Shown piece after piece: positions 1 through 8,917 of a stretch of DNA of 64,000 nucleotides. Source of the DNA: Lepidostoma basale. Taxonomy: Eukaryota > Arthropoda > Insecta > Trichoptera > Lepidostomatidae. Below the pieces are notes generated by a model that had not been told where the DNA came from, ran no database searches, and worked only from the letters and a program-made list of their open reading frames with translations. The stretch is taken from the NCBI GenBank assembly GCA_022606425.2, contig JAHDVF020000106.1, positions 434,001-498,000 of the forward strand, in the 5' to 3' direction. The translations under genes were made by a program, and so were the position numbers. Numbering within the stretch: the stretch's first letter is position 1; each line of letters begins with the position of its first letter.

Positions 1-45
1 AGAGACGTACGAGTATGTCAGGAAATAATAGTGTGGGGGTACGTA
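1..45 (+). mobile_element. SLRW LINE 3' scrap
   Basis: The segment with GTATGTCAGGAAATAATAG followed by GTGTGG resembles the codons for EICQERKVWQS near the end of the SLRW LINE (compare 14987-15015 and 45503-45545). It is too short for certainty, and the left edge of the window cuts it. Confidence 0.35.
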
Positions 46-221
46 GGTACTCTGTTTACCAGAGAGTTCTTTAGAGGGTTGTGGACAATTATACAATATG
101 TATTTTTTATTTAATCTATTTAAAAAAAAACAATTGGGTTATATGGATACATTTTTAGATTTTACTTGTAACTATGTATATAATGTTTCAGGTATATTTT
201 AAATTGATTTGTAGTGAGACG

Positions 222-960
222 CCTTGTCTTATGGTAGTTCATTGTAAAGTTTCAGTCCATTGTTCAATATCCTCGATTGTCCTGTCTTAGTTCGTGCATT
301 CGGTAAGTGATATCTGTCACAATTCCTAGTCCAGTGTCTGTGTACGTCTGAATTTTTGGTTATTTTGTAGCTGTTGTCTGTTGTCTCTTCCATGGTCACT
401 CTGTATACAATTTTCAAGGTCTCGAATTTTTTTCAGGTCTGATATGTCCAATTGTTTTATTTGTCTGAATACTTGTATGGTTGGGGTAAGATAGTTAATG
501 TTATAAGCTAATTTTATTATTTTATTTTGTTGTCCTTGGAGTCTGGAGATGTCCTTTTGGTTTTCTGTCCCCCAGAAGGGCATCATATATGTCAGTCGGC
601 TTTTAACATACGCTTCGTACATCAGAACTTTTTATTTTGTTGGTATGTAATTTTGTATTTTGTAGAAGAGGGAGTATAGTGATGCTTACTTGTTTGTTAG
701 GTTGTCTATGTATTTTGTCCATTTCAGTTGTTTGTCCATTGTTAGTCCTAGGTAATTTACATAATCGAGTTCTTTCACTTGTTATGTTTTTTTTTGCGTG
801 TTTCAAAGCGTATAATATTATTTTTTTTACATTTAAGGTCAGGTTGTTGTTGCTTGTTCTTTCTAGAAAAACTTTATACATCGTTTTTCTAGATTTCTTT
901 GTCTGTGTTCGTGCCAAGTTAGGGTGTTCTACAGAAATCATGTTATGAGGGCAGCATATA
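222..960 (-). pseudogene. Non-LTR retrotransposon RT C-terminal fragment (Jockey-like)
   Basis: On the minus strand two frames run head to tail (941-603, then 622-326). The first carries a basic segment ending LLQNTKLHTNKIKSSDV. The second reads YEAYVKSRLTYMMPFWG and then LQGQQNKIIKLAYNIN. This order, a short linker followed by 'YxAYVxSRLxY...FWG' and a QxKIIKLAY helix, is typical of the connection region after the polymerase palm in Jockey-type LINEs. The palm itself (YADD) is absent, so the copy is 5' truncated, and at least one frameshift near 610-750 breaks the frame. No other copy of this family was seen in the window. The clade is inferred and the RT-fragment call is fairly firm. Confidence 0.55.
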
Positions 961-1527
961 TATCTTAAATAGGAAATGGCAAAGATAAAGTAGACGGTAT
1001 GTTCTAGAAATGTATATACCGTTTTATAGGGGGATATATTAAAATTAACTATATGGAAATCATATGTGCCGTCTCTTGTAGCTTATAACATGACATTGAA
1101 TCTAGCTGGCATTGAAAATGCATCGTGGTTTCAAGATATCAATGAATGGATTTTGAAATGTCGATAGCAAAACATACGTAGACATCGATGCTCTGACATG
1201 TGACAAGATGGCAACATTGTAATGACTGCGCAGATGAATCGGTTGGTATCAATGCAATTACCATACTTCCATCAGCTTGCTTATGTATTCCGATCGATCA
1301 AGTCATAAAGACAGATTATCATTACATTGTATCATATAAAATAAATTGTACGTAAATACTAAAAGCATAAATAAAAATTGATATCCTGACGCAGTGTTTA
1401 AGGCCAATTAAGCTACACGGAGAATATGTCTTGGCGTGACTTTTTCACGTTTTTAAATAATAAGTCATTAAAATGATCATTTATCATATTATAAACCGAT
1501 TGATAATTAAGGTTCGGTAGTCGTTGC
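961..1527. other. No recognisable feature
   Basis: AT-rich unique-looking DNA. No credible coding frame and no match to the other repeat families in the window. Confidence 0.4.
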
Positions 1528-1690
1528 AAATAAAAGTCAAAGGCGGAATGGGGAATGTTGTTAAACATAAAGCGATCGCTCAACCCAACCAATGACAGGT
1601 CATAAGTCCTGTAAGCACCTCGGCCACCACCTTCTGTTCCCAGAAAACAATTTACATCTTCGTCTCTATTGAGATACAATTAATCCTTAT
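1528..1690 (+). mobile_element. MITE-A, right-hand fragment
   Basis: Right half of MITE-A: GGCGGAATGGGGAATGTTG, then the GCGATCGCT core, then CAACCAATGACAGGTCATAA, ending in the right terminal repeat ACGTCTCTATTGAGATACAATTAATCCTT-type sequence (compare 9880-10037). The left half is missing. The open frame across it on the minus strand is a repeat artefact. Confidence 0.8.
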
Positions 1691-2195
1691 AAAAAAGTCA
1701 AAGTGTTTGTTTTTATGAATGGAAAAAGTAAATAAATAAAAAAGCGGTAAAAATGAGACAAATAAAGGATGGTAAACCTCAGTATTATGTTCAAAAAAAG
1801 TTTACACTTATTTCAACATGTTTTAAAATAAAATGACTACGTGAAAAAATACGGATGTAAAAAAATTAAATATCGATTTTATTCTACAAATACCAAAATA
1901 AATTTAATATTATTAAAATTAAAACCTTTAGCATACGTTTTTAAAAATAATTTATCGAATTTTTCATTATTTATTTACTTGTAAAATATACCACTAGATA
2001 AATTTTATTGAAAAAGCTTTCTTCTGCTGTTATATAATATAACATAAGATTAACATTAAAGAAAGTTGCAATTAAATATATAAAAAAAAAATCGGTTGAA
2101 TTTTAATAATGTGACTTTTAATGAATAAATAATTTTTTTATCCCACTGTTAAAAATAATTATACGCATAATTTTTATACAATTTTTTAAACTTTT

Positions 2196-2236
2196 ATTAC
2201 CAACCGGTTTCGCATAAACCGCTTTCCCAAGGAACA
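2196..2236 (-). ncRNA. Decayed PLE hammerhead-like core, ACCGGT class
   Basis: The minus strand reads GGGAAAGCGG - TTTAT - GCGAAACCGGTTGG. The GAAA and the palindromic ACCGGT plus T are intact, but the CUGANGA box is lost. Recognised only by comparison with 22573-22619 and 62520-62570. Confidence 0.4.
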
Positions 2237-2282
2237 AAAAATATTGTTTCGTATTTTATAATTTTTTTTTTCTAAATACAAT

Positions 2283-2400
2283 TTGCTTTCAGATTGATTC
2301 TCATGACATGTGAAAGGTAGCTAATTTATCGCCATTTTATTGTTACGTGAATGCTACACCAGACCAAAGACAGTGTGACAATCACGCAGTGTGACAATTG
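2283..2400 (-). mobile_element. tRNA-SINE fragment
   Basis: Minus-strand copy of the SINE body: GACAATAAAATGGCGATAA-type sequence, then AGCTACCTTTCACATGTCATG. The tRNA-like head with A and B boxes is missing, and the GTGTGACAATCAC block near 2375-2400 is partly duplicated. Confidence 0.75.
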
Positions 2401-2924
2401 GTGTAACAGTCAGATCTTGCTACTCTCACAAATGTAATTCATAAAATCAATCAAATTAAAAATGAATATAAGAATACCTGATTTGATGTCGAATTTTACG
2501 CCATCTAATGGGCAAATACGAATAAAATCGTTTCTGCAGTACAAAATGCAGCATTTCTCCCTGGTGCTAGAGGCTCGTTGTGTTAACCGCAACAATAATC
2601 ATCGCTGTCTGAAGGCACCGGAGATGAGATGAGATCTTCTGCTCTGTCCTCCGCGTGTGGTCGCGGGCTTCAAGGCTCATGTGTGCTCAATCATAATATC
2701 AGCACGCCTTGATTATTTGAGGGATCTGCATAAAAAGTATACTTGATTACTTTTGACAGGAGAAATTATGTATACTCCCATGTTACTGGATATTTTCAAT
2801 TCTTAAAAGATTTAATAAAAATCGCTCTAAATGTTAAAAATAAATAAAATATTACAAGTACGGGTACTTAAAATACATATAATAATTAACACTAAAATAA
2901 AACATGTATTTAGAAGGCGGATTT

Positions 2925-3215
2925 TTTTTTTATATTAATAAAAACAAGCGTTTTCTACGAGAAATAATAATTACACTGGATATTTTCAAAAGAAAACACT
3001 GTTTAATATTCCACTATGCTATATTTATAGACTACACAACATGTTTCGGAGTTACCTCCATCTTCAGGTGTAAATATACGGCTGTCGTATATTTCGTCGT
3101 ATATTTACACCTGTGGAATATTAAACAGTGTTTTCTTTTGAAAAAATCCAGTGTGATTTCAATGGAATTCCACAGTGTTAACGCCTTAACTTTCAAGAAA
3201 TTAAATAATAATTAT
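2925..3215. mobile_element. PLE terminal repeat, imperfect foldback
   Basis: Left arm about 2972-3020 (ACTGGATATTTTCAAAAG, then AACACTGTTTAATATTCCAC) pairs with right arm about 3113-3160 read in reverse. Only the left arm keeps a hammerhead-like core; the right arm has lost it by an internal deletion. The right side continues into GGAATTCCACAGTGTTAACG, a block that recurs at 11195 and 43180 and marks the outer part of this PLE family. Confidence 0.65.
3036..3068 (-). ncRNA. Hammerhead-like core, ACATGT class
   Basis: Minus strand: CTGAAGA (fits CUGANGA), one extra T, stem GGAG - loop GTAA - CTCC, GAAA, palindrome ACATGT, then TG. Core boxes and helix II are intact. The cleavage position reads GUU, an allowed NUH triplet. 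Helix III would be only two pairs in a monomer but six in a dimer. Confidence 0.65.
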
Positions 3216-3245
3216 TATTAAATATGAATGCTACATCAAATATTC

Positions 3246-3725
3246 GCGATCGGTTAGAAAGTATAATATAATAAAACAAAATGTACAAGTGAGGTTTTAA
3301 TTTGGGTATGAAATATGAAAAATGTGGGTTTTCTGCTTAGATCTGAAATCTGGCATTTGTCATCAAAGGCATAAAAGGAAGATTGTTCCAAGTTGATGGG
3401 GCGGCTATTGCAAAGGCTCGATCCCCAAAATTTGTACTAGGACAACGCTTTGGCTTAAATAATCTTCCTATTGCAGAAGAGTTCGCCGAGCGAAGTGTGG
3501 ATTTTCTTGAATTTAGGCTGTTCGTTATAGAGAGTTTGGATATATAACTTGGTGCCTTTGCATGTAGCGCTTTGAAAACTGTCCAGCACAGTTTATACTG
3601 ATACTTTCTGGACTTTCAAGCCAGTGAAGTTCTTTGAGATGTCTTGTTATATGGGACTTTAATGAGTCTTGCTGCTGCATTAAATGTAGATTGAAGTTTG
3701 TTAATTAAGGAAATAATGAGTTCAG
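3246..3725 (-). mobile_element. CR1/L2-like LINE, C-terminal and 3' fragment
   Basis: The minus strand has decayed coding sequence homologous to the copies at 6818 and 38455: remnants of LHWLKSPE, KALHAKAPSYIS, the PKR...TNFGDRAF-like block and the AAPSTWN region, but with stops. The 3' end should lie at the left; its UTR is only partly kept. Confidence 0.7.
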
Positions 3726-3737
3726 TGTTTTTTCTTG

Positions 3738-4108
3738 ATCTTCTTCTTCTTCTCCTTCCTCAGTCTATTCCAGTCCACTCCTGGACAAAGACCTCCTCCA
3801 TTCGCTTCCATGTCACTCTGTCTTGTGCAAACTGCATCCAGGTTATTCCGTCATGTCTGTTCAGATAATCCTTCCATCGTAGTTGGGGTTGCTCTGCACT
3901 TCTCTTTGCCGTCCACGGTCTCCAAGTCAGCAGTTTTCTTATCCATTTTTCGTTATGGCTACGTGACCTGCTCATTGCCAATTTAGAGTCGCCATCCGGT
4001 GGATGATGTCAATGACCGTATCGTTTCTGACTTTGTCTCTTAGGCTTATTCCTAACATGGATCTTTCCATGGCTCTTTGGGTCACTCGTAGTTTTTCTTC
4101 ATGTGAAG
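3738..4108 (-). pseudogene. GLKW RTE-like LINE 3' end
   Basis: Minus-strand frame 3981-3760 reads RRPWTAKRSAEQPQLRW-like sequence (seen as LLTWRPWTAKRSAEQPQLRW), then WKDYLNRHDGITWMQFAQ and MEEVFVQEWTG. This block, 'RPxTxxR...W.DD..R..G..WM..A.DR..W....EAYVQQWT', closes the ORF2 of many arthropod RTE-like LINEs. A (TTC)n run at 3739-3755 is the A-rich tail read in reverse. The copy is truncated, and upstream codons (MERSMLGI, then LRDKVRND) continue to about 4108 in another frame. Confidence 0.75.
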
Positions 4109-4224
4109 CATTTATTTTGAGCTAAACTGTTTTAAATTACAAATAGATTTATGCAACACTGTTAATATCGAATTAGTAAATTTTTTTCACAATTTTCAAA
4201 AGTTAGTCAAACAAATTAAAATTC

Positions 4225-4390
4225 AATTAGTCTTTTTATGATCTTTTTTTCTAACCGATCACGAATATCAAATGCAGCGTTCATGTTTAGATTGAAAACA
4301 AGCCTCAATGCGCTTTAGAGGTGACTGCATTACAAAAACGGTACTTTAAAAATAAACATATTATAACTATTTATAATAATTCTTAGAAGA
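4225..4390 (+). mobile_element. CR1/L2-like LINE 3' UTR fragment
   Basis: TCTAACCGATCACGAATATC, then a GCGCTTTAGAGGTGA block, then TTATAATAATT. This matches the 3' UTR of the copy at 54325-54458. It lacks coding sequence and lies in the opposite direction to the CR1 piece at 3246. Confidence 0.65.
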
Positions 4391-4854
4391 AAAATCCGAA
4401 CGCCGGGTCTGACAGTCTGTCATTATAGCCGAGGTCACACATTCCATAATTTGCTTTTATTACGTAAATATCGGGCCGGTGCACTCGAGTACATACACGG
4501 CCCATCGTATTATCCGCGTGTCGGATGTCGGGACTGCATTACTCTTGTTTGTTTTACAAACCGCCGCCGGATTGCATTATTTACATACCGGCGGTCACGT
4601 GTGCCGGACACGTCCAGGAGGGATAAAGCTCACATCGGCACACGTGTGAATATTCCCAAAGTCGATGGATATAGTTTTAGTAAAATCTTCGCTTGTTATT
4701 TGCGCATTTCTCTTGTGTTTGTACATGGACGACAAAACACGAACTTGTAGAATTATACGCGTGCAGCTGTGCGGGAAACAAAACACACTGACAAAAGATA
4801 ACTATTGGGGCCGTTAACACTGGAATTCAAATGTGAGGATTTTTTTTAGGAATT
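4391..4854. other. Unassigned, locally GC-richer DNA
   Basis: Contains CpG-bearing stretches such as CCGCCGCCGGATTGC and GTGCCGGACACGTCC. No convincing coding frame and no copy elsewhere in the window. It could be old host sequence or the body of an element not otherwise represented. Confidence 0.3.
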
Positions 4855-5031
4855 TACCCCCTGCTTTTTTTTCAAATTTTTCATTTTTTTCTTGATATGT
4901 TTCGAACGTTTTAAACCTTCATCATCAAGAGAACCACAATAATTAATAAAAATCTACATTTGGAAAAAAAACCGCTGATTCTGCTGGATGTATTTAAAAA
5001 TAATTAGGAATTCCATGGTGTTAAAGTCTTA
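4855..5031. mobile_element. PLE terminal-repeat remnant with hammerhead-like core
   Basis: The minus-strand core at 4891-4929 reads TTGATGA, T, GAAGGTT - TAAA - ACGTTC, GAAAC, ATATC: a decayed ACATGT-class copy in which helix II is imperfect and the palindrome is changed to ACATAT. The outer PLE block GGAATTCCATGGTGTTAAAG follows at 5008-5027. Confidence 0.55.
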
Positions 5032-5290
5032 TTATGAACAAAATTATGAAAGGATCGCTGCGTTGGTTCGGACATATGGAGCGCATGGATGGAAAAATAA
5101 TGGTTAAGAAAGTATACGTTAACGATGTGAATGGAGTACAGAGTCGAGGTAGACCGAGGAAAACATGGCATGACCAAATTTATCAAATTATAAAGGTTGA
5201 TCATGTTAGAAGTCGGATGAATCGACTAGCGTGTATGACTTGTTGTATAAATATGGAGGAAGCTAGAGAGGTGTGTCAGGGTACAGTGGT
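5032..5290 (+). pseudogene. SLRW LINE C-terminal fragment
   Basis: Reads MNKIMKGSLRWFGHMERMDG, VKKVYVNDVNGVQSRGRP, then RKTWHDQIYQI and EEAREVCQ in one open frame. This is the terminal domain of the SLRW LINE ORF (compare 14753-15052). It begins inside the ORF and loses similarity after GTGTGTCAGGGTACAGTGG, so the normal 3' end (GGCGTGATGG plus TTAG repeats) is missing. Confidence 0.85.
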
Positions 5291-5760
5291 CAATTCTCTC
5301 TTCCCTTTGCCACCAAGTTCTCCACCATCATTCAGTCCTTTACCCCCCCCCCCCCCCGCAATCAATGCGGATAAAAAAAATTCTCCCCAATAGCCCACTA
5401 CGTACTCCGCCAAACAAAATGGTGTCACGCAGGATGCTATATTCTACCACAACTCCATCCAGGCACTGCTCCTCTTTTCTCTCCTTCGGGAACAGGCTTT
5501 TTTAAATATAAAATCCAAACCCTAACTGGTCTTCCATTCCCTGAATATAATGTAAGACTACCCCCTCGTCCCCTTTCGGAGGGTCACTCCGGGGCATACA
5601 TTTAGCCCCATCATAAAACAACTACCAAATCACATTACAAAAATGTTTCCTACATACGTAAGAGGAATAGCCATTAGAGCTGAACCTCTGTACGCCGGAA
5701 GAACCAAGTCCAAGTATAAAAGTAAAGTTTAATAAATAAAGGTAATAAATAAATGAAATA
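5291..5760 (+). other. Unassigned C-rich block ending in an A-rich tail
   Basis: C-rich sequence with a 15-base C run at 5343-5357, running into TAAATAAAGGTAATAAATAA at its right end. The composition contrast and A-rich right border suggest a retroposed segment, but no coding frame or internal promoter boxes were recognised. It directly abuts the SLRW piece to its left. Confidence 0.35.
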
Positions 5761-5849
5761 ACACTGTTTTTATTCCATTTTTTTAAATGTCGAATAAAAG
5801 CAGTGCAATATAACTTTATTCCAAATTAAACATAAAGTATATATTTTTC

Positions 5850-5890
5850 TCCGGCGATGAAGGTGTTACACTATCGATACTTGTCGAGAA
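5850..5890 (+). ncRNA. Decayed hammerhead-like core, ACATGT class
   Basis: Reads CCGGCGATGAAGGTGTTACA, then TATCGATACTTGTCGAGAAA. It matches the core at 43085-43123, but the GAAA and palindrome boxes are mutated (CGATACTTGTC). Confidence 0.45.
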
Positions 5891-6074
5891 AATTCAACTC
5901 GGTGTTTTAATTCATAAAAAAATCGTAACAAAAGATAGTTAAGATTTCTCCCAAAATGTAGGTATTAAAGGATAGACCATTGCACTCTTCTTATTCAGCT
6001 ATCAGACAAAATTTTATTGATTCGGTTGTATCGCATTTCACTTGGACTATAGCGATATATATTCCATTTAGTAC

Positions 6075-6599
6075 ATTATATCCCAAGGTATATAGAATAA
6101 ATATGGTAAGATATTCCGCGTTTTATTTTTGACATCTACTGCGCAGCTACGTCACGTGGAGACCCAAGCATTAGGTTGTGTAGTATGAGTTGAGTATATA
6201 TTTATACATTGGGTATGGAATTTTTCTTTGTTTATTTATTACGTCTAATTAAAAGAAGTTTTTGTAATTGTATTAAATAAATTATGACAAATCGTTTTCT
6301 TTATTTAAGTTATTGTTTTTTTTATTTTTCTTTTTTTAGAGTTAGCATCTTCAATGAGCTTTAAGTTCATTGTTCTTATTTTGAAAAACATTTTACATCG
6401 ATAAAAAAGATTAAGAGAAAGAAAGAAAGTGAGGATATTATTATTATTCTCACTTTACTTTATTTTCAGGTTTGTTTATAGTTTCGTTTCGATTTCGAGT
6501 TCACCACATGACGTCACTTGACAGCAAATTATTAGAAAGGGATAGCATGCTACGTGCGCAATATCTTACCATATTATTCTATATACCTTGATTATATCC
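6075..6599. mobile_element. TIR element with 9 bp target duplication (MULE-like MITE)
   Basis: Element 6084-6590, 507 bp. The left end CAAGGTATATAGAATAAATA and the right end read in reverse (CAAGGTATATAGAATAATAT) continue as near-identical inverted repeats for about 36 bp (through GGTAAGATATT). The flanks are ATTATATCC at 6075-6083 and the same nine bases at 6591-6599. Nine-base duplications are typical of Mutator-like elements. There is no transposase frame inside, so it is non-autonomous. An inner CpG-bearing palindromic pair (GTCACGTGG near the left, CCACATGACG near the right) extends the symmetry. Confidence 0.85.
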
Positions 6600-6616
6600 T
6601 ATTGTCCGGCTACAAA

Positions 6617-6797
6617 TGCAGTGTGATTGTCACATTGTTTTTGGTCTGGTGTAGAAACCACGTGACAATAAAATGGCGATAAATTTGCTACCTATCACAG
6701 TATGAGAAACATTATAATACTATACCTTTTACCTCGATTTGGCTCGTGCTGTAATGATGTAAATAGCGATTCAACAAAATAATATAATAAGGGTCAG
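6617..6797 (+). mobile_element. tRNA-SINE, 5'-truncated
   Basis: Starts at GCAGTGTGATTGTCACATTG and runs through CGTGACAATAAAATGGCGAT to GCGATTCAACAAAATAATAT. The A and B boxes are missing. The tail is a short degenerate (AAT)n. Confidence 0.8.
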
Positions 6798-6817
6798 TAT
6801 AAGAACCTAAGAAACAA

Positions 6818-7372
6818 ACGAACAAACTTCAATCTGTTTTCAATGCGGCAGCACGATTTATAAAAGGTGTTAAAAAAAACTCGCATATTTCACAACATCT
6901 AAAAGATCTTCACTGGCTCAAGTGTCCTGAAAGAATCCAGTATAAACTATGCTGGACGGTTTTTAGCGCTTCACGGAATGGCACCAGCCTATATATCTGA
7001 ACTTTGTGTTGCTGATAGCCCTAACTTGCGGCAATCTACGCTTCGATCAGTAAACTCCTCAGCAATAGGCAGATTAGTTGAGCCAAAGCGCAACCCCCGG
7101 ACAAATTTCGGAGATTGGGCTTTCGCAGTGGCAGGTCCGTCTGCCTGGAATATGCTTCCTGCACGCCTCAGATGCATTGACCATCCGACAAACTTTAAAT
7201 CTCACCTAATAACCCACTTTTTCAAAATATCCCATAAAATGTTAGCAACGGTTATCTGATTGCTGGTGTCATATGCAGCTCTCATTACTAAAAACATTGT
7301 CAAAGCGCCCTTGAGGTGAGCTATTCAAGAAATCGGCGCTATATAAATTAGCCTAATTATTATTATTATTAA
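6818..7372 (+). pseudogene. CR1/L2-like LINE, C-terminal end and 3' UTR
   Basis: Coding remnant from about 6826: TNKLQSVFNAAARFIKGV, then HLKDLHWLKCPERIQYKL. A frameshift near 6970 (ACGGTTTTTAGCGCTTCAC) is followed by an open frame 6978-7259 reading MAPAYISELC, QSTLRSVNSSAIGRLVEP, then FGDWAFAVAGPSAWNMLP. The FGDRAF.VA.PS.WN.LP block is the characteristic CR1/L2-type ORF2 C-terminus. The 3' UTR has GCGCCCTTGAGGTGA, then GGCGCTATATAAATTAG, and ends in (ATT)n at 7356-7370. The element is heavily 5' truncated; apart from the frameshift it is among the better preserved copies. Confidence 0.88.
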
Positions 7373-7796
7373 GAACACCATTGTGCGCTGTTATCTTAGT
7401 CTATTTATAAAGTGGATAATAATATGGTTATGAAATACTATATGGAGTAGAAATATAGGATTATAATAGACATTAGCGGATACGCTGGAAGGAAAGTCCG
7501 CAGGATGCCACCGACCGCCGTTACATCGCATGATGCATTTAATTGACTGGAAACGAGGTATAAATTACTGTCATTTAACTAACACTTCAATAGTTGATGT
7601 GTTACACAACATACTCCCATTAAATACGAATTTACCCTCTCCAATTTGCATGAAAAAACAAATGATATAAATGATATTAACCCTAAACGAACGTAGGTCA
7701 CCTCTGACGTGACAACAGAACTTTGCGGCTGTGGTCGTATGGCACTTGTGAGGTGACACGATAAATCATGCTGAATCTTGTTACGTACTTTGTAGG
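7373..7796. other. No recognisable feature
   Basis: Mixed-composition DNA with no credible coding frame or match to the window's repeat families. The frame on the minus strand at 7571-7759 looks random. Confidence 0.35.
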
Positions 7797-8041
7797 TTAA
7801 CTAACTAACTAACTAATTAGCCATCACGCCGTCTCCCCTAAGGAGTAGGCAGAAAAAATGGACCGCCACACTTTTCTGTCCTGGCATACTTCTCTCGATT
7901 CCTCTACATTCATACATCTTGTCAATCACTTACGTCGATTTCTTCGACATTTCACGTGGCCTACATTCAGTATTTCATTTACTTGAACGTGCTACGTTTT
8001 CCTCGGTTTTCTTACATTTCTAGTTCCATTAACATCATTAC
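7797..8041 (-). mobile_element. SLRW LINE 3' end
   Basis: Begins at the left with the reversed tail (CTAA)n at 7797-7816, then CATCACGCCGTCTCCCC, then the codons for VWRSIF, EESREVCQ and GRPRK-like sequence. Frames are broken by small indels. The right end (ACATCATTACTG) abuts the PLE foldback. Confidence 0.8.
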
Positions 8042-8095
8042 TGTTAAAATTTAAAACACTGTTATAATATCACAATTTCTTTTTATTCACTGAGA

Positions 8096-8141
8096 GTGTC
8101 GCGACAGCTGTTTCGCCAACCGATGTTGGCATCATCAGGTG
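8096..8141 (-). ncRNA. Hammerhead-like core, ACAGCTGT class (left arm)
   Basis: Minus strand: CTGATGA, T, GCCAAC - ATCG - GTTGGC, GAAA, ACAGCTGT, C. All three catalytic boxes are canonical. Helix III can only form well as a dimer because ACAGCTGT is self-complementary. Helix I next to the core is weak (one or two pairs). Confidence 0.75.
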
Positions 8142-8165
8142 TTACAATAAACTGTAACAGTTGTA

Positions 8166-8212
8166 ACACTTGATGATGCCAACATCGGTTGGCGAAACAG
8201 CTGTCGCGACAC
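8166..8212 (+). ncRNA. Hammerhead-like core, ACAGCTGT class (right arm)
   Basis: Same as the left-arm core except that the first C of the CUGAUGA box is T (TTGATGA at 8170-8176). That C is conserved in active hammerheads, so this arm may be inactive while the left arm keeps the canonical base. Confidence 0.7.
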
Positions 8213-8390
8213 TTTCAGTGAATAAAAAGAAATTGTGATATTATAACAGTTTTTAAATTTTCAGAGTAATAATATATTTTGGCTTACTAGAGCATTAATT
8301 ATTAACTGACAATTTTCTCATCGTAATAGATTTGATTTCTGATCAAGTTGTAGACTGTCTCGCATCGCTGTCGGAGATTTCCGGTTTCCA

Positions 8391-8430
8391 TAATCGGTTT
8401 CGCTCCCGCCGGAGCTTCTTCAGGGTTACA
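8391..8430 (-). ncRNA. Hammerhead-like core, ACCGGT class, palindrome damaged
   Basis: Minus strand: CTGAAGA, A, GCTCC - GGC - GGGAGC, GAAA, then ACCGATT. Core boxes and a strong helix II are present. The palindrome ACCGGT is changed to ACCGAT, which should weaken dimer pairing. Confidence 0.6.
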
Positions 8431-8635
8431 AAAGACAGTGTAAAAAAATAAAATGGAGGGGGGGGGGGAGGGATAAGAAATAGCAAGTGTGTACGAGGTC
8501 AATTAGTATGGTAGAACGGTGAGTCATGAACATTATGAAAATAACAACGGAGACGTTCAAATTAATATTCTAGTGGCATATACAGAAGTTCAATTACGTT
8601 TAAAATCCATCTCTCCCCATTATATTTAACCTGTT

Positions 8636-8735
8636 ATGCATATAGAGGAAGCTAGAGAGGTATATCAGGATAGAGCAGTATAGCGGTCCATCCTATCTGC
8701 CTGCCTACGAAACGGCGTGATGGTTAGTTAGTTTT
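8636..8735 (+). mobile_element. SLRW LINE extreme 3' end
   Basis: Codons for EEAREVYQD and the 3' end AACGGCGTGATGGTTAGTTA. About 100 bp remain, an extreme 5' truncation. Confidence 0.75.
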
Positions 8736-8744
8736 TTCTCTGAT

Positions 8745-8917
8745 TTTTAAGTTAGTGTCATTTGTAACTCTGGTGAAACTCCGACAGGAGTGAAACCGGT
8801 TGATTTCACAAAAAAACAAAAATTTTAGTGGCGTAAAACAAATAAAAGTTTATTATATTTATTTTGAATAATGCCACACCACAAATTAAGTGCTTCTTAC
8901 GAAAGTAACACTATTCT
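8745..8917 (+). mobile_element. PLE terminal repeat with ACCGGT-class core
   Basis: The core at 8770-8803 reads CTGGTGA, AA, CTCC - GACA - GGAG, T, GAAA, ACCGGT, T. After it come GGCGTAAAACAAATAAAAG and AATGCCACACCACAAATTAA, GTGCTTCTTACGAAAG. The last blocks recur at 22660-22700 and 62610-62640, defining one PLE subfamily. CUGGUGA departs from CUGANGA at position 6. Confidence 0.65.

Larger units (their letters stand above)
8042..8268. mobile_element. PLE foldback, ACAGCTGT class
   Basis: Nearly perfect inverted repeat. Arms 8046-8148 and 8160-8264 share AACACTGTTATAATATCACA, TTCTTTTTATTCACTGA and the whole hammerhead-like core, with a spacer of only about 12 bp. Each arm carries one core, pointing toward the outside of the foldback. 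The near identity of the arms suggests either recent formation or gene conversion between them. Confidence 0.8.
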
